NCBI GenBank assembly: GCA_003427395.1
Contig: BFEA01000121.1
Span: forward strand, 2,223,861 to 2,281,520
DNA: 57,660 bases
Reading direction: 5' to 3'
Source: Chara braunii
Lineage: Eukaryota > Streptophyta > Charophyceae > Charales > Characeae
Shown here: positions 23,936 through 35,068 of the stretch, one piece after another
How positions within the stretch are numbered: the stretch's first letter is position 1
How the letters are laid out: every line of letters starts with the position of its first letter
Notes under the pieces: generated by a model
Told to the model about the DNA's origin: nothing
Seen by the model: the letters and a program-made list of their open reading frames with translations, nothing else
The model's database searches: none
Translations under genes and position numbers: made by a program

Positions 23936-24119
23936 CCGATCACTCTGAACCCCCTCGTCTTGCCCTATGCTCTCTCCTACATCATGACCTCCCTCGCTCG
24001 TACGATCACATGCCTCGTCCTCCGTTGCCATTTTCCCGAACCCTACACACAACAAAGGTTTTCCCGGGCCCACACCGTCCGGGGCTTAGGCTTATAGGTC
24101 CTAAATCTTTGTATTTGCC

Positions 24120-25729
24120 TCTTCTAGGAAGTAACCTCTCCATTTTTGTCAATCCATATCCTCGTTTGAGAAGGTCGTGGTGGTCGCGTCCCCCTTTCTG
24201 ACTAAAGAGTTGTACTCGATTTTCTCTTCGGCAAGTTCACTGAACCGGTTCACTACCCACTATAGTATGCATAGTATTTCGGGTAGAATGTTCTTGCAGA
24301 CCGGGTCTGTGCATTTCCTCAGGGTCAACATCCTCCTCTCCTTTTTTATGACAATCTCAGTCTTCTTTGGTACTATGGTTACTACTACCTTCTCCCCACG
24401 CTTGAATATTTAGAACAAGGGTTTCGTCGTTATCTCCTTCCAACTAACAAATGTGTACCTATAGCAGGGATTTTCTTGGAGGTCGTGTCTCTGTCCCGTA
24501 TTTAGATATGCCCATACTTCAGTTCTGGTGGGAAGGTAGGGCTCGCATTTGTCTCGGAGGACCTGCCCTAACAGAGATTGACCTATTTCCGGCCTGCAGT
24601 GCCCAATGCACTCGAGAGGGGTGTTGTGTACCATGAGTAGGTACTGAATGGTTACTACGTAGGCTTCGTCAAGAAGTGCCCATAGTACTGGGCTTCCCCA
24701 TCCGACGTTACCCTCTTGCTCGAAGTGTCACGGGAGTGACTCCAACAATCCTACTTCCATGGTGGCTTTACATCTTAATTCCACGAAACCTTTGCGCCCT
24801 CCCAGTTTTCAAGGCGTCGGGAAGGGTCTTTTTGCAGCTCGTAGAGGTAAGAGGTCGACCCCCGGTCCCCATAATTTTTATGGTGTTGGCCTCTCCCCTG
24901 ACTGGTAGTAGGGTACCGGTAAGTCAGGTGGTGGCAACCCATAACGGATGTGAAGCACACCTGCCGGACTCATATATGTCGACGTATTGTGCCCGAAGTC
25001 TTATAACACGCCACTAATAGCCGAGGCCCAAAGCGTTGTTAACCCTTCTATTTCTGCTGGAGGCCTAACAACCTTCCCATCCAGATGTGTCGTCCTGATG
25101 CTGAACCTGCCCATGAGCATTCTGCTGAAGGCCAACAAAACTTTGCAGAACCAGTAAACCAACTCATATTCAATTAGGGTCACATCCTTCATCCTAGGAT
25201 TGGAGAATTGTAGTGAGACTGAATCCTCTCCTTCCTCTTTGACCATACAGACCCCCCGAAGAACAACCGTTACCAACCTGGGCAGCAAGGTTCTACGCGA
25301 TAAGTAGAAGGAGAAGCTTGCTACTTTATCGTACGCTCTGTTTAGGAACACATATTGATAGCAAAGGGGCCCTAGGAGAGTTTAGTATTGTTTATTCCCT
25401 ATGAATTTTTGGACCTCATGTGTGGCCGGATCTTCTCACAACCGAGTATACCATAGGGTTCTACCTACCATGTATACCCTTTCATCTTCCTTTCGCCTTG
25501 CAGCCTCGATGGTCTCTTCTATCCGCTTGACGTGTAGGAACGACATGTTGAACCGCTTGTTTCCCAACCTTGGGTCCCCGCATGATTTCCAGGCCCGGTT
25601 CCCCGCTAACTGGTATCTTTCCTCGACTTTCCTGGGGCTCTCCATTTTGTCGTGTCCTTTGTGGAGTAGGTACCCCTTTCGGATTCTGGGTGGTTGTTGG
25701 GCCTCCATTTTTGTGGTTCCTGCAACCAA
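24120..25729 (-). pseudogene. Decayed coding region of unknown family, C-terminal part
   Basis: One minus-strand frame runs from 25729 to about 24120 (about 535 codons) with only about nine stops, although this strand is purine-rich and chance would give more than twenty. The open pieces (25436-25729, 25001-25351, 24410-24634) are all in this same frame. Sequence is protein-like: charged helical stretches (RIEETIEAARRKEDE), WGSPVLWALLDEAY, TRTEVWAYLNTGQ and a Lys/Glu-rich tail. I recognise no family motif. It ends close to the inner edge of the left arm. A plus-strand frame (25401-25946) overlaps; it looks like an antisense shadow, but this is not certain. Confidence 0.5.
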
Positions 25730-26329
25730 TTGTCATGAAAAAGCCCCCCACCAACGTTTTAGGCTCTTTGATCATACCAGGCTTATCGATCGTATCTTTA
25801 TCTTGACCATCCAACCTTTCCTAATGAGCGTTTCCCCTTCTTTACTCAGTAATATGCAGTGTAATATTCCTACTAGACAACTCTTCTACAATTTTCACAC
25901 CTGCTCCTCGGGTCTTGCCTGTTATACGGGTTCCTCAAATAATTGAGCCACCCCTGCTAGGTAGTTTTCCCCCATCTCAATTTCCCTCAAGATTAATGGT
26001 TCGTATTCCGAATAGGTCAGTCATGGCATCCCAAATGCCAGAATGTCGATGAGCTCAAGCAACTCTCAAGCCCTATCCCCCCAGAATGGTCTGTGTTGCA
26101 CAAACATGTCGTAGAAAATCTCAATTGTTTGAGGTTAAAAGTCGTGTACCCATACTACAGATGCGCTTACCAGGTCCCTTGCCCTTGACAGGCTTTCAAA
26201 GATAAGATCTATCATGAATTGGGGGACCTAGCATTGTAGTCGAGGTGTCGGGGTCATAAACTCCCGCTAGCCTCCTACTTCCACTCTGGTCCTTAGCCCT
26301 ATGTTCGTTCTCCCCCGGTTCTCTTGACC
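25730..26329 (-). other. Poorly preserved link between two decayed coding blocks
   Basis: All minus-strand frames contain frequent stops here, and the frame used on either side differs, so at least one frameshift lies within. It is probably an intron remnant or a rapidly decayed part of the same gene. Nothing else is seen. Confidence 0.35.
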
Positions 26330-27660
26330 TATTCGTGCCAATGCCCGGGCAACCCTTCGAAAAAACCGGCAATAACCCATGCCCTTGCGCCATCCCGATC
26401 CCTAACAAGTATCACCCGATTTCAGATAGGTACAAGGTCTCAGTTACCCTTAGATCGGTATACAGATCATCCCCAGGTCCTTGATTAAACCTCATACCAC
26501 TCCACAAAGCATTCCACTGTCATAAAGGTGTTGTTTCTTCCCAAGGTTACGGTCCACCATTCTACATCAATCCTTTAAATTTCATAGCGGAAGCGATACT
26601 TCCTACCTATTGCCGTGCTCCATGAGCACTCGAGGGTATGTAGGTTGTCGTGGTGCATAGGCACGTCTTGCAGGCATTGTTAACTGGTGATTTTTTGCAT
26701 AGCCCAGAAAAAAATGAATATAGTCTGACTTCCTTTATACGTAAAGTGTATGCTTACTATCTTCCTTCCTTTTAGGTCTTCGTTCTTCTTGCCTTGCTCC
26801 TAGCATTACACTATTACACTTTCTTTGTTCAGAATAGTCCTTTCTTCTGGTAACTCGAACAACCGATACACGTCGTCTATGTAGGTCATGCAACGGTTCA
26901 CTTCCTGCCTAATGACGCCCCACATAACTTTGTCACTGATTAGCGAAATTATCGGTCTTGTTGTCACAGTTGTGCGCGACATGCTCAACACTTTGTATCC
27001 CTGCTCTTCATCAAAAGACCCCATTTCTAAGAAGGCCTGATAATATTCCCTGTACGTCATGACCCTCTCAAAGTCCAGACAGGCTAGTGCTGCTACCGCC
27101 TATTTGACAAGTTTTGTGCCACCTATCCGCTGTAGCAGAAAAGGCGGCAACCTTATTCGTACTTTTTCACTTGGCAAGGTGAAGGTGCCTGGCATAGCGA
27201 TCCTTACCTTAGCCGTTATGTCATCTTGCCCGGGTTTTGCAAACACAAATCCTTCTTGTCACGTTAGTTGCCATGCTCCTTCGAACATGTATCGAGGGTC
27301 ATCCCCAAACGCCAACGTGATCCCGAAGGTTTGTCTTCCTTCCTCTGATAGGTACCATGAACCCTTAGCATGGACGCGCCTCTAGAGATTCGGATTCCAG
27401 CCCCCAAGTTTTCTCCTCGTGCGCCACTCTAATTCCACTATCAGATACACACTATCCTCCATAAACTTTATACCTACTAGTCCATTACTGGGATACTTAC
27501 CTCGCTCCTTGTTGGCATGCTAATTTTCATTCCGCCATCCATTTCGTGCGGTGGTAAGTTCCCAACTGGTTTGTTTTCCCAGAGAAAGGCCCCTTCCTCT
27601 GCGATAAACTGTAAAACTCGTCGGACAGCCTTGAGAATTCGATGTGCATCTGATCTAGGG
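26330..27660 (-). pseudogene. Decayed coding region of unknown family, middle part
   Basis: A single minus-strand frame is readable over about 440 codons, with isolated TAG/TGA/TAA stops. The clearest part is 26806-27480: MEDSVYLIVELEWRTRRKLG, then RQTFGITLAFGDDPRYMFEG, VRIAMPGTFTLPSEKVRIR, an ATG-led stretch at 27060 (EYYQAFLEMGSFDEEQGY) and MTYIDDVYRLFELPEE. Further down it reads GRKYRFRYEI and TFMTVECFVEWYEV. The composition suggests a real globular protein. I cannot assign a fold or function. It lies in the unpaired centre of the giant inverted repeat. Confidence 0.5.
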
Positions 27661-27966
27661 GCTCAACCACCCTCAAAATATGATCGTAGCCCCCAAACCA
27701 ATCTGCCACAAAATGCGGCACCCAAGCCTGTATCCGTTAGCAAGGTGGTCTGAGTTCCTTCCATCCTCCCATTACGACCTTATTGCCAATCTCGCCTCAT
27801 CCTTTGTTAGCAAATTTTTCCCTTTTATTTCGAATCCGTTGCTTTGCTTCTGCTATAAGCCACATCGGATTTTGCCCTAATGCTAAAGTCGTACAAAACA
27901 TGTGCTAGCTTCTTGTGACAGACAAACAATCCCCGCGGATTACACCTTTCCCTTTGTTATCTCGTT

Positions 27967-28190
27967 TTATTCTTTCTCTTTTCTTACTGATCCCACATTC
28001 ATTTTATCCACATACGACAGTTCTGGAACGATTTCCAATTTGACCCAATTATAGATAGTTCCTCTCCACTCGTTCTTTGCTCGTATGGATATTTGTATTC
28101 CCCCTCTGAATCGCCTTGGTCTCCAACCCTTAAACATGCGGTCATTCAGGTGTTGTTCTCTAGCCATTTTCTTACCTGCATAGCGTTAGC
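27967..28190 (-). pseudogene. Decayed coding fragment of unknown family
   Basis: Open from a Lys-Met-rich start at about 28167 to 27967: WRPRRFRGGIQISIRAKNEW, then YNWVKLEIVPELSYVDK. It is in the same frame as 28225-28749, with stops at about 28225, 28200 and 28190 between them. Downstream (27660-27960) the reading becomes uncertain, with two frames each partly open. Confidence 0.42.
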
Positions 28191-28224
28191 CATCCATTCA
28201 ACCCATGCCTATGAACCCCCTCTC

Positions 28225-28749
28225 TTAGAAATCTTTGTCCTCTATCTCATCTTTCTCTTCGTTCTCGACGAAGTCATCCTCCTCTTCATGGAATAACTCC
28301 CATAGTCCGTCCAAGAAAGTTACCTTTATTGCCACATTTTTGTAAATTATTTTACAGTGTGTGAGGCTTGGGACGTACACATCATCCATGCTAAGGCACT
28401 TCCGCATCTCAGCTAATTCCTTTGCCCAGTTTCTTTCGAAAGACCTTATTTTCACTGATTGTCGAAAGAAGTCTTGCCTGGCGTATTGGTACAGTCCGAG
28501 GTTCAGTATGGACAAATATATATGAACTAGCCTGCTCCGAGTTTCGAAGACTGCATCCACCAAGAATTGAAGCAACACGCCTCTCATCGTTCTTAAAGGT
28601 CGTCTCACGTTTTTTCTATCCTCGAGTTCCACCCGCACGTCTATCTCATCCAATTCCATCTTTGGCCGCTGACAAGTTGCCCAAACTACTTGTTCTGCCT
28701 GCCTAAACAATTTGTATATGACAGCTCCTAGTGCCAAGTCAACAACCAT
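28225..28749 (-). pseudogene. 174-residue open segment of the unknown central gene
   Basis: The longest stop-free stretch of the central region. Residues 1-60 are basic/hydrophobic, the middle is helical (LVHIYLSILNLGLYQYARQ, FERNWAKELAEMRKCL), and the end is acidic (EEEDDFVENEEKDEIEDKD). No signal peptide or recognised domain is seen. It continues in frame into the fragment at 27967-28190 across short stops. Upstream the frame is lost at about 28755. The ATG at 28749 may not be the original start. Confidence 0.5.
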
Positions 28750-28864
28750 GACGTTCTACCTATCTTGAATAGGTAAATTATCATCGGGGCTCTACTGTCC
28801 CTCGAAACTCCAGATCAGTCTGGCTTGGCGACAACCGCGTCAGACTGACCTTGGTCCATAAGGT

Positions 28865-29130
28865 CTATATCCAAAGGAAAGCATCCCGTTTATCAAACAC
28901 TATAGTCTGATAGGCTAGCTCTAGGTCGTCGATGTTCACTCTTCCGGAAGGACGACCGATACCCCACCCTTTACATCTATCAGCATTTCCGGTCCACTGG
29001 AATAGATAGGAGATGACAACCACCACACCATCTTGGTTCCAACACCTGATCCCTGTTTTCACAATTTAGCACCGACCCCACCCCTCGGTTTGGTTCGTCT
29101 ATATCCTGGATAAGAGTTATTTCATACTCC
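28865..29130 (-). pseudogene. Decayed coding fragment of unknown family
   Basis: Readable in two overlapping frames with a frameshift near 29060. Upstream: LDREYEITLIQDIDEPNRGV. Downstream: VVVVISYLFQWTGNADRCKG, then NIDDLELAYQTIVFDKRDAF. Placed in the same gene by strand and order. Confidence 0.4.
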
Positions 29131-29359
29131 CTATCAAGGTTTTGCATAGTCTACCTCTCGATTCCCGGGTTCCTCTTTTCCTTGATACCTTTGATCGGCC
29201 TCCTTTTCCCACATTTCTTTTCTTGGTTTCATTCAAGCCGACCTCTATCCTCTTCCTCACAATCTCCACTCACTCGTTCGGACTTAGATTGGGGTGGGAA
29301 TAAACTAGAATCACGGTCTCGTCACCGGTCTTTTATCCAGTGTGGTCTCTCTACTTTGC

Positions 29360-29835
29360 TTTTGGCAGGGCTTTCAACACCTGCGGATTCCACCCCACCT
29401 CAAGCGCAACTCAACCTTCGTGAGTGTGGTACCCAAACTCCAACACAGTGTATCACCCATCTCTGTCTGCTCAAAATACCCCATCCCTTCTTGCCTCTCT
29501 TGCACACCCCCGTCGACCTTGGGAATCGGCCCGCATATTGTTGGTAGGAGTCAAGGCTCAGAGTCTAGGCATCACATCCTTTGGATGATCTGAAAATCGT
29601 CTTCTCCCTGCTGACTTAGGAAGGTACTAAACGTCCCCACGACATCCCCCCTTCTCTACATGCAGTGGTCTTTCTCCCGTTAGTCGGCAACAGCTGTCTC
29701 CCCCGAGGTGAATTTTTGCATCCCACCAGATAAGGTTCCGAGCGAGGCTCAACCCTCCCTGGCATGAATGCTATTGGCCAACTTGCTAAGACCAACTCTT
29801 GTCAACAGCTCCCGGAACACCACCCTGCAACACAT
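29360..29835 (-). pseudogene. Upstream part of the unknown central gene
   Basis: One minus-strand frame is largely open from 29835 to 29360: VVFRELLTRVGLSKLANSIH, SGGMQKFTSGETAV, FSTFLSQQGEDDFQIIQRM, EMGDTLCWSLGTTLTKVEL. Immediately upstream the strand reads TTTGTTTCATGTGTTGCAG, a good 3' splice-site form, so this may be the start of an internal exon. About six stops lie in it. Function unknown. Confidence 0.42.
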
Positions 29836-30704
29836 GAAACAAAGGACCAACAATGAGCAATGACTTTTTGCAACCCTCCCCGACAAGCTCAGACTTTCTT
29901 CCTTCCCTTCCCCAGGCAGGACGCTCAGTTTCTCTTCAAGAAGTCACAAGCCCTAAGCATGACGCGTATAAACAAATGTATTTCCCTTGGTGCACCCAAC
30001 ACATCCTACCCATACCTCACAACTTTTCTCTCAAGACAATGTGTGTTATTTCCCTATCCTTCCATACACAGTGGTTGGTTCCTTCTCATGAGCATCTTCA
30101 AAGGTGAGCTAGTTTTCTTAGGAGTCTAGCAACTCCCTTATTCCCTTTCTATTCCTTCATCTGTCGTTTCATAAGGCAATATTGTTTATTTTAGATTACC
30201 GTTGTGTTCATATAGGTTCCTTCAGGCAATTCGCAGTGATAGCGCAGAGGACCCTCTGGGCCCAAGGGAAGCATATAAAAAGCACCCGTCCGGTCAGATC
30301 CCTCCGCTTTGGGATTTTCATTGGGCCTCATCCAATCCGGAACACCAACTGTCCGCCAGGTTATCGGAATCTTTCTTTCAAACGAAAAGGAAGGGTCGAC
30401 ATGCGACTTGCCACATGCCTCTCTGGACTGGCGAACACGTGCACCAGAAGAAAAGGGGTTAGAGCCACTCCCCAAAATGGAAGTCCCCAAAATGGAAGGA
30501 GTTGAGCAAGTGTGCAGTCATGCATACTATACCTCCAGGCCTGGCCATGCCATGCACCCAACCACCCTCGAATCTGATTCTCTCAAGGGAAAGAGCAAGC
30601 CCGAGTCCATATTTTCTTCCCTTTGGTTATATACAGGGTCATGCGTCGGGTGCCCCCCTTCGGAATTGTAAGGGTCAACTTAACCCCCTACCTGGCACCT
30701 CCAC
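29836..30704. other. Rest of the unpaired centre, no assured gene
   Basis: Minus-strand pieces such as 30191-30490 and plus-strand pieces such as 30309-30671 overlap each other and neither shows motifs. A first exon of the central gene could lie here. No repeats or RNA genes were seen. Confidence 0.4.
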
Positions 30705-32023
30705 CGATTTTGTAGGGCCTCACCCTGATAGACTTTCGATCCTGAGTCGACCCTTTAGCGGGTCCTAGTTGGCTCGGCTCCACCCATGCTCATGCTCAAG
30801 GCGTGAAGCCATTCGTCACATAGTCACCCCACCTAGTGCTTTGAGATGGATGGGGCTGGGCCAACGAGCGAGAGAGCTTTGACATTGGGGATGTAGCTCA
30901 ACCCTCGCGCTAGGTGAGTAGTCCCGCTGATCCCTCGCAAGCATCATTTCTTCGATATTTTGTTATGCTCTCACACAATTACTCCTTCCAATACTCAAAC
31001 ACTCCAGGGAATCCTTTGAAAATCCTTTGAAAGTTTATCTTCATATATGCGTAGGCCAAACATCCTGCTTGAGCCACACATCCATTCACTAAGTGCACGG
31101 TCTAACGACGTCATCGAGGTAGAGGGTCGCCCCTCGGCTTAGGCCCGTTGATTAAGTCATGCTGGCCCCCGCCGCCTCACTAGGGCGCCCTCTGCACCGT
31201 CCTCTAACTGATTTATGTGCTTGCTTCCTCTATCTTCATGCATCAATCTTGTTTCACATTTCGCATCTCATTGCTTGTCTATACACCCCTTAGTCCTTTC
31301 GGGTCCCCACCCATAGTTTCATGCGATTCAGTGGCTCTTTCGCCCATCGCCCATCTGTCGCTCCCGCAGACATCCAACCATTCAGACCACATTGTTTTTC
31401 AAAGGTGGAACGACATGCAAAATAACGGTCATTCATAGGTGAGGGTTACTTTCATAACCCATTCAACTTCTGTCTTTTTCACCACCCGGCCTTACCAGGC
31501 ACTATCCCGCTTAAGACATCTTAGGTGGCTACTCACTTGCATACTTAATGCAATATAGGAACAAGCAGAACCCTCATTCGGGGTCAACACATAATCCCTC
31601 CAGCATGCCTTTTCTCTTTCTCCTTTGGTTCCTTCCTTCTCTATCCGCTTCAATTGTCCAAACCATTCTCTTCTCATTCACATGCACTCAGGGTGTTGGT
31701 CGAGTCCACTGACCTTTCTTTCACTCAGCGAGTTTTTTCAAGCCTAGGAACTTGCCAATCATGAAGTCCCTATGAATCCTCGAGTCCATTGTGCTTACAA
31801 GTATTTCCCATCCTCAGACACTTTTCCTTCTTGGTGGCGCAAAGGTCTCGCAACCCTCCCCTTGCCCTCACCTTCCACTAAGTGAGATCAAAATTTTTCC
31901 ACTGTTCGTTCCTTGCCAATGTGACAAGTGAGTGGGGAAGGGGTAGTCGCATGCCAAAAGAAAAAAGAGAGAGAAGGGTTAAGATTAGACTTAAAGTATG
32001 GGAGGGGTAGATGAGGGGGAGTC

Positions 32024-32026
<3 letters not shown>
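30705..32026. repeat. Right arm, innermost segment
   Basis: Reverse complement of 22646-23935. Alignment is continuous with small indels from the tagggcc/gactttcga phrase at 30714-30743 to ccactcacttgtcacattgg on the minus strand near 31920. It gives no evidence of a conserved reading frame. Confidence 0.78.

Positions 32027-32076
<50 letters not shown>
32027..32076. repeat. (GA)n microsatellite
   Basis: About 25 GA units, at the mirrored position of the left-arm (TC)n, but less than half as long. Confidence 0.97.
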
Positions 32077-32079
<3 letters not shown>

Positions 32080-32189
32080 TCCTTATGTTTAATCAAAGTT
32101 TATTCCCTACTCGTCTCACCGTCCTACCTAAGACCCCTTCTATGTTTTGCAATCCCATATTCCTTTGACTATGGTGTTGGTTGACCTTT

Positions 32190-33345
32190 GAGGTGGGGAA
32201 AGAAGAAGGTTTGAGGTGGTTGGCCATAGTGGATGGGTGATGGAGATGGACGAGGGAGAAGGTGTGAAGTGGTCGGCTATGGAGGATAGGTGGAGGAGGT
32301 GGAGGAGGACGAAGGTGTGAGGTGGTTTGCTATGGTGAATGGGTGATGGAGGTGGAGGAGGAAGAAGGTGTGAGGTGGTTGGCTATGGTGGATAGATGAA
32401 TGAGGTGGAGGACGAAGGTGTGAGGTGGTTGACTTTGGTGGATGGGTGAAGGAGGTGGAGGAGGAAAAAGGTGTCAGGTGGTTGGCTGTCGTGAACAGTT
32501 GAGGGAGGAAGAGGAGGAAAAAGGTGTGAGGTGGCTATTGTGGACGAGTGAAGGAGGTGGAGGAGGAAAAAGGTTTGAGGTGGTTGGCTATGGTGGATGG
32601 GTGATGGAGGTTAAGGAGGAAGAAGGTGTGAGTTGGTTGTCTATGGTGGATACTGAGGGGGGTGGAGGCAGAAGAAGGTGTCGGGTGGTTGGCTATAGTG
32701 GATGGGTGGAGGAGGTGGAGGAGGAAAAAGGTGTGAGGTGGTTGCCTATGGTGGACAGTTGAGGGAAGTGGAGGAGGAAGAAGGTGTGAGGCGGTTGGCT
32801 ATGGTGGGCGGGTGAAGCAGGTGGAGAAGGAAGAAGGTGCGAGGTGGTTGGCTATGGTGGATGGGTGATGGAGGTGAAGGAGGAAGAAGGTATGAGGTGG
32901 TTAGCTATGGTGGATTATTGAGGGAGGTGGTGGAGGAAAAAGGTGTGAGGTGGCTACCACTGGCTGGCTGTGGTGGATGGGTGAAGTAGGTGGAGGAGGA
33001 AGAAGGCATGAGGTGGTAAGCTATGGTGGAAAGGTGAAGGAGGTGGAGGAGGAATAAGGTGTGAGGTGGTTGGCTATGGTAGATGGGTGATGAAGGTGAA
33101 GGAAGAAGAGGGTGTCGGGTGGTTAGCTATGGTGGATGGTTGTCGGAGGTGGAGGAGGAAGAAGGTGTGGGGTGGTTGACTATGGTGGACGGGTGAAGGA
33201 GGTGGAGGATGAAGAAGGTGTGAGGTGGTCGGCTATGGTGGATAAGTGATGGAGGTGAAGGAGGAAGAAGGTGTGAGGTTGTTGGCTATGGTAGATGGGT
33301 GATCGAGGTAAAAGAGGAGGGTGTAGGTGGGAGGGAGGTTGACTA
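32190..33345. repeat. 54-bp minisatellite, right arm (purine-rich strand)
   Basis: About 21 units of ggtgtgaggtggttggctat then ggtggatgggtgaaggagg and tggaggaggaagaa, the reverse complement of the left-arm array. The junction with unique sequence (tttctaagtttcggtctcg at 33353) is matched by its mirror at 11320-11345. A Gly/Glu-rich plus-strand frame (32442-32762) is a repeat by-product. Confidence 0.92.
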
Positions 33346-33508
33346 TGGTATTTTCTAAGTTTCGGTCTCGCCCTTTTTGCGTCACCCCAGTGTCAGAATT
33401 CTCAGAAAACTCAGATTTGGGAAAATGAGACTTGCAACAAAAACTCGGACTTGTGAAAAATTGAGATTATTGAAAAACGCAGATTTCTCAGATTTCGTTT
33501 TTTTGCTG

Positions 33509-34150
33509 TTTTTTTTTTTTTTTTTTTAAGAAAACAACCCGAGTAAATGCTAGGGGTGCTGATAAGAGCAGACACAACTAGCATGCTCGGGGAGGCTCCA
33601 TCCATTGGTGGGGAGCAACACCTGCTGGAAATCGGGTCCAGCGTCCCTTGGCATTTAGAAGTGGGTGGTCTGTAAACAAATTGAGCTCATGTTGTCATGC
33701 CACATGTCCATCATACTATAAACATGAGTGATCAATTAAACCGACACGTAGGCACACTTCCATTGACTGATGAGCAGCATTGATTGCCCTTAGTTGAGGA
33801 GATTAACTGCCCATCACAATCTAAATTAAATCCCTACTCTAAAACCCTCATCATCTACTAACAAGCCCTTGCAGCGCCATGAGGAGGAGAGACATTCAGA
33901 ATACGAAGTCATAATGTTAGAAAGTCAGTCTAAATGAAATCCCTACTCTGAAACCCTCATCATCTGCTAACAAGCCCTTGCAGCGCCATGAGGAGGAGAG
34001 GCATTCAAAATAGGAAGTCAGAGAGTTAGAAAGTCAATTATAGGGAATCCAAAGTCATAACCTACCATGGATAGCTCTTCAGATACTAAATAAGAGAAGG
34101 AAGATCCCAGGCAGGAAGGGGAGTCGAAAAGCTAAGATCTGCATTCGTTA
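33509..34150 (-). mobile_element. Poly(A)-ended insertion of unknown family
   Basis: Relative to the left arm, about 640 bp are inserted between tttgctg (33502-33508) and the gatatcagatagg phrase at 34157. On the minus strand the insert ends with TCTT and a 19-base A tract (plus-strand T 33509-33527), as in a SINE, short LINE end or retrocopy. No ORF, tRNA-like head or clear TSD was found. Part of the same sequence (33528-33553 and 33585-33645) recurs at 35699-35814 inside the suspect assembly patch. Confidence 0.55.
33821..34039. repeat. 109-bp direct duplication inside the poly(A)-ended insertion
   Basis: ctaaattaaatccctactct (33821) recurs as ctaaatgaaatccctactct (33930). The following ccctcatcatct..aacaagccctt and cagcgccatgaggaggagag phrases are also repeated, with only a few differences. 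Confidence 0.88.
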
Positions 34151-34159
34151 CGATATCAG

Positions 34160-34519
34160 ATAGGTTTGTAACTTCACAGACCTTCTGTATATACCATAAA
34201 AATGACCCTCCTAAGAGTAGGGCCTCATTTCGTCGTTATTTGCCCCTAATTGTCTTTTTCAGGCGTCGCCTGAGGCTCCAAACGAGAAGTTCGAAGAAAT
34301 CTATTTTTCGTTTTCGTGGGAGAATGGACTCTGATGGCCAGGGGATTTTGCGGCCATCTACTTATGTCTAGGACATGGAGCCTATCAAGTATCATCCCCC
34401 ATACCCCCTTTGTGTTGGCGGGGTTGGTTTTCGGCGCCCCCAAGATGCGTCCGACAATTGATTATTTCTGACCGGCCTTTGGCTGAAGACCAGACAACGA
34501 TTTTCAGCATCAGCGACAA
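34160..34519. repeat. Right arm, inner unique segment
   Basis: Reverse complement of about 10756-11100. The cgtcgcctgaggctc and ggccaggggattttgcgg phrases match the mirror of 10920-11010. It ends at the TSD of the first MITE. Confidence 0.78.
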
Positions 34520-34871
34520 GGGCATAGCACAACGAACGTGTTCGCGCCCCTTCATGTTTGCGCAAACGGCTCGCGAACATGTTCGGGCAACATAATTTTT
34601 TTCGTTAAAAAAATAAATAAAAAAAAATGTTTTCGGTTTTTTATTTTTAACTCATGATTGGCTACGAATTTGAACATGACTCCAGGGAAAACGTTGCTTG
34701 TATTGTTATTTTACATAACATATATTTTTTTCAGATTTTTCTGAGATCGTTTTTGTTTTTTTTTTGTTTTTTAATAAATTTCATGTTCGCGTTCGGAGGG
34801 TTTTGAGCGCTTGTTCGTGTTCGGGCGAACATGTTCGCGTTCGCCTCCGAACGTGAACACGGTGGTACGTC
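34520..34871. mobile_element. MITE A1, hAT-like, 352 bp
   Basis: Absent from the mirrored left-arm site (about 10756-10763). Flanked by AGCGACAA (34512-34519) and GGCGACAA (34872-34879), 7 of 8 identical. The ends are inverted copies in diverged form (GGCATAGCAC... against GACGTACCACC...). Subterminal regions on both sides are packed with TTCG/CGAA words and GAACATGTTC. The centre is a T-rich core with actcatgattggctacg and gtattgttattttacataac. No transposase is present, so it is non-autonomous. Confidence 0.8.
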
Positions 34872-35068
34872 GGCGACAACCAAGTCCTTGGCCATGCAAC
34901 AGCAGAAGCAGCAGTAGCAGCAGTCGCAACATCCTACCTCCTGCATAGCACGGCGAACGTGTTCACGCCCCTTCACGTTCAGGCGAACGTGTTCACGCGT
35001 TCGCCCGAACAGCTCGCGAACATGTTCCGGCGAACATAATTTTTTTCCCCTATAAATATATATATATA

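Noticed and set aside
25401-25946. 181-residue plus-strand frame in the central region
   Set aside because: The plus strand is pyrimidine-rich and poor in stops; the opposite strand keeps one protein-like frame over a much longer distance, so this is probably an antisense shadow. Not fully excluded.
32442-32762. Gly/Glu/Val-repeat protein of 106 residues
   Set aside because: The 54-bp minisatellite has a period near a multiple of three, which keeps frames open by chance; the mirror array shows no matching protein.
33585-33660. tRNA-derived SINE head (B-box-like gggtcc/gatttcc)
   Set aside because: The resemblance is weak and it lies near the poly(A) end rather than the 5' end of the insertion.
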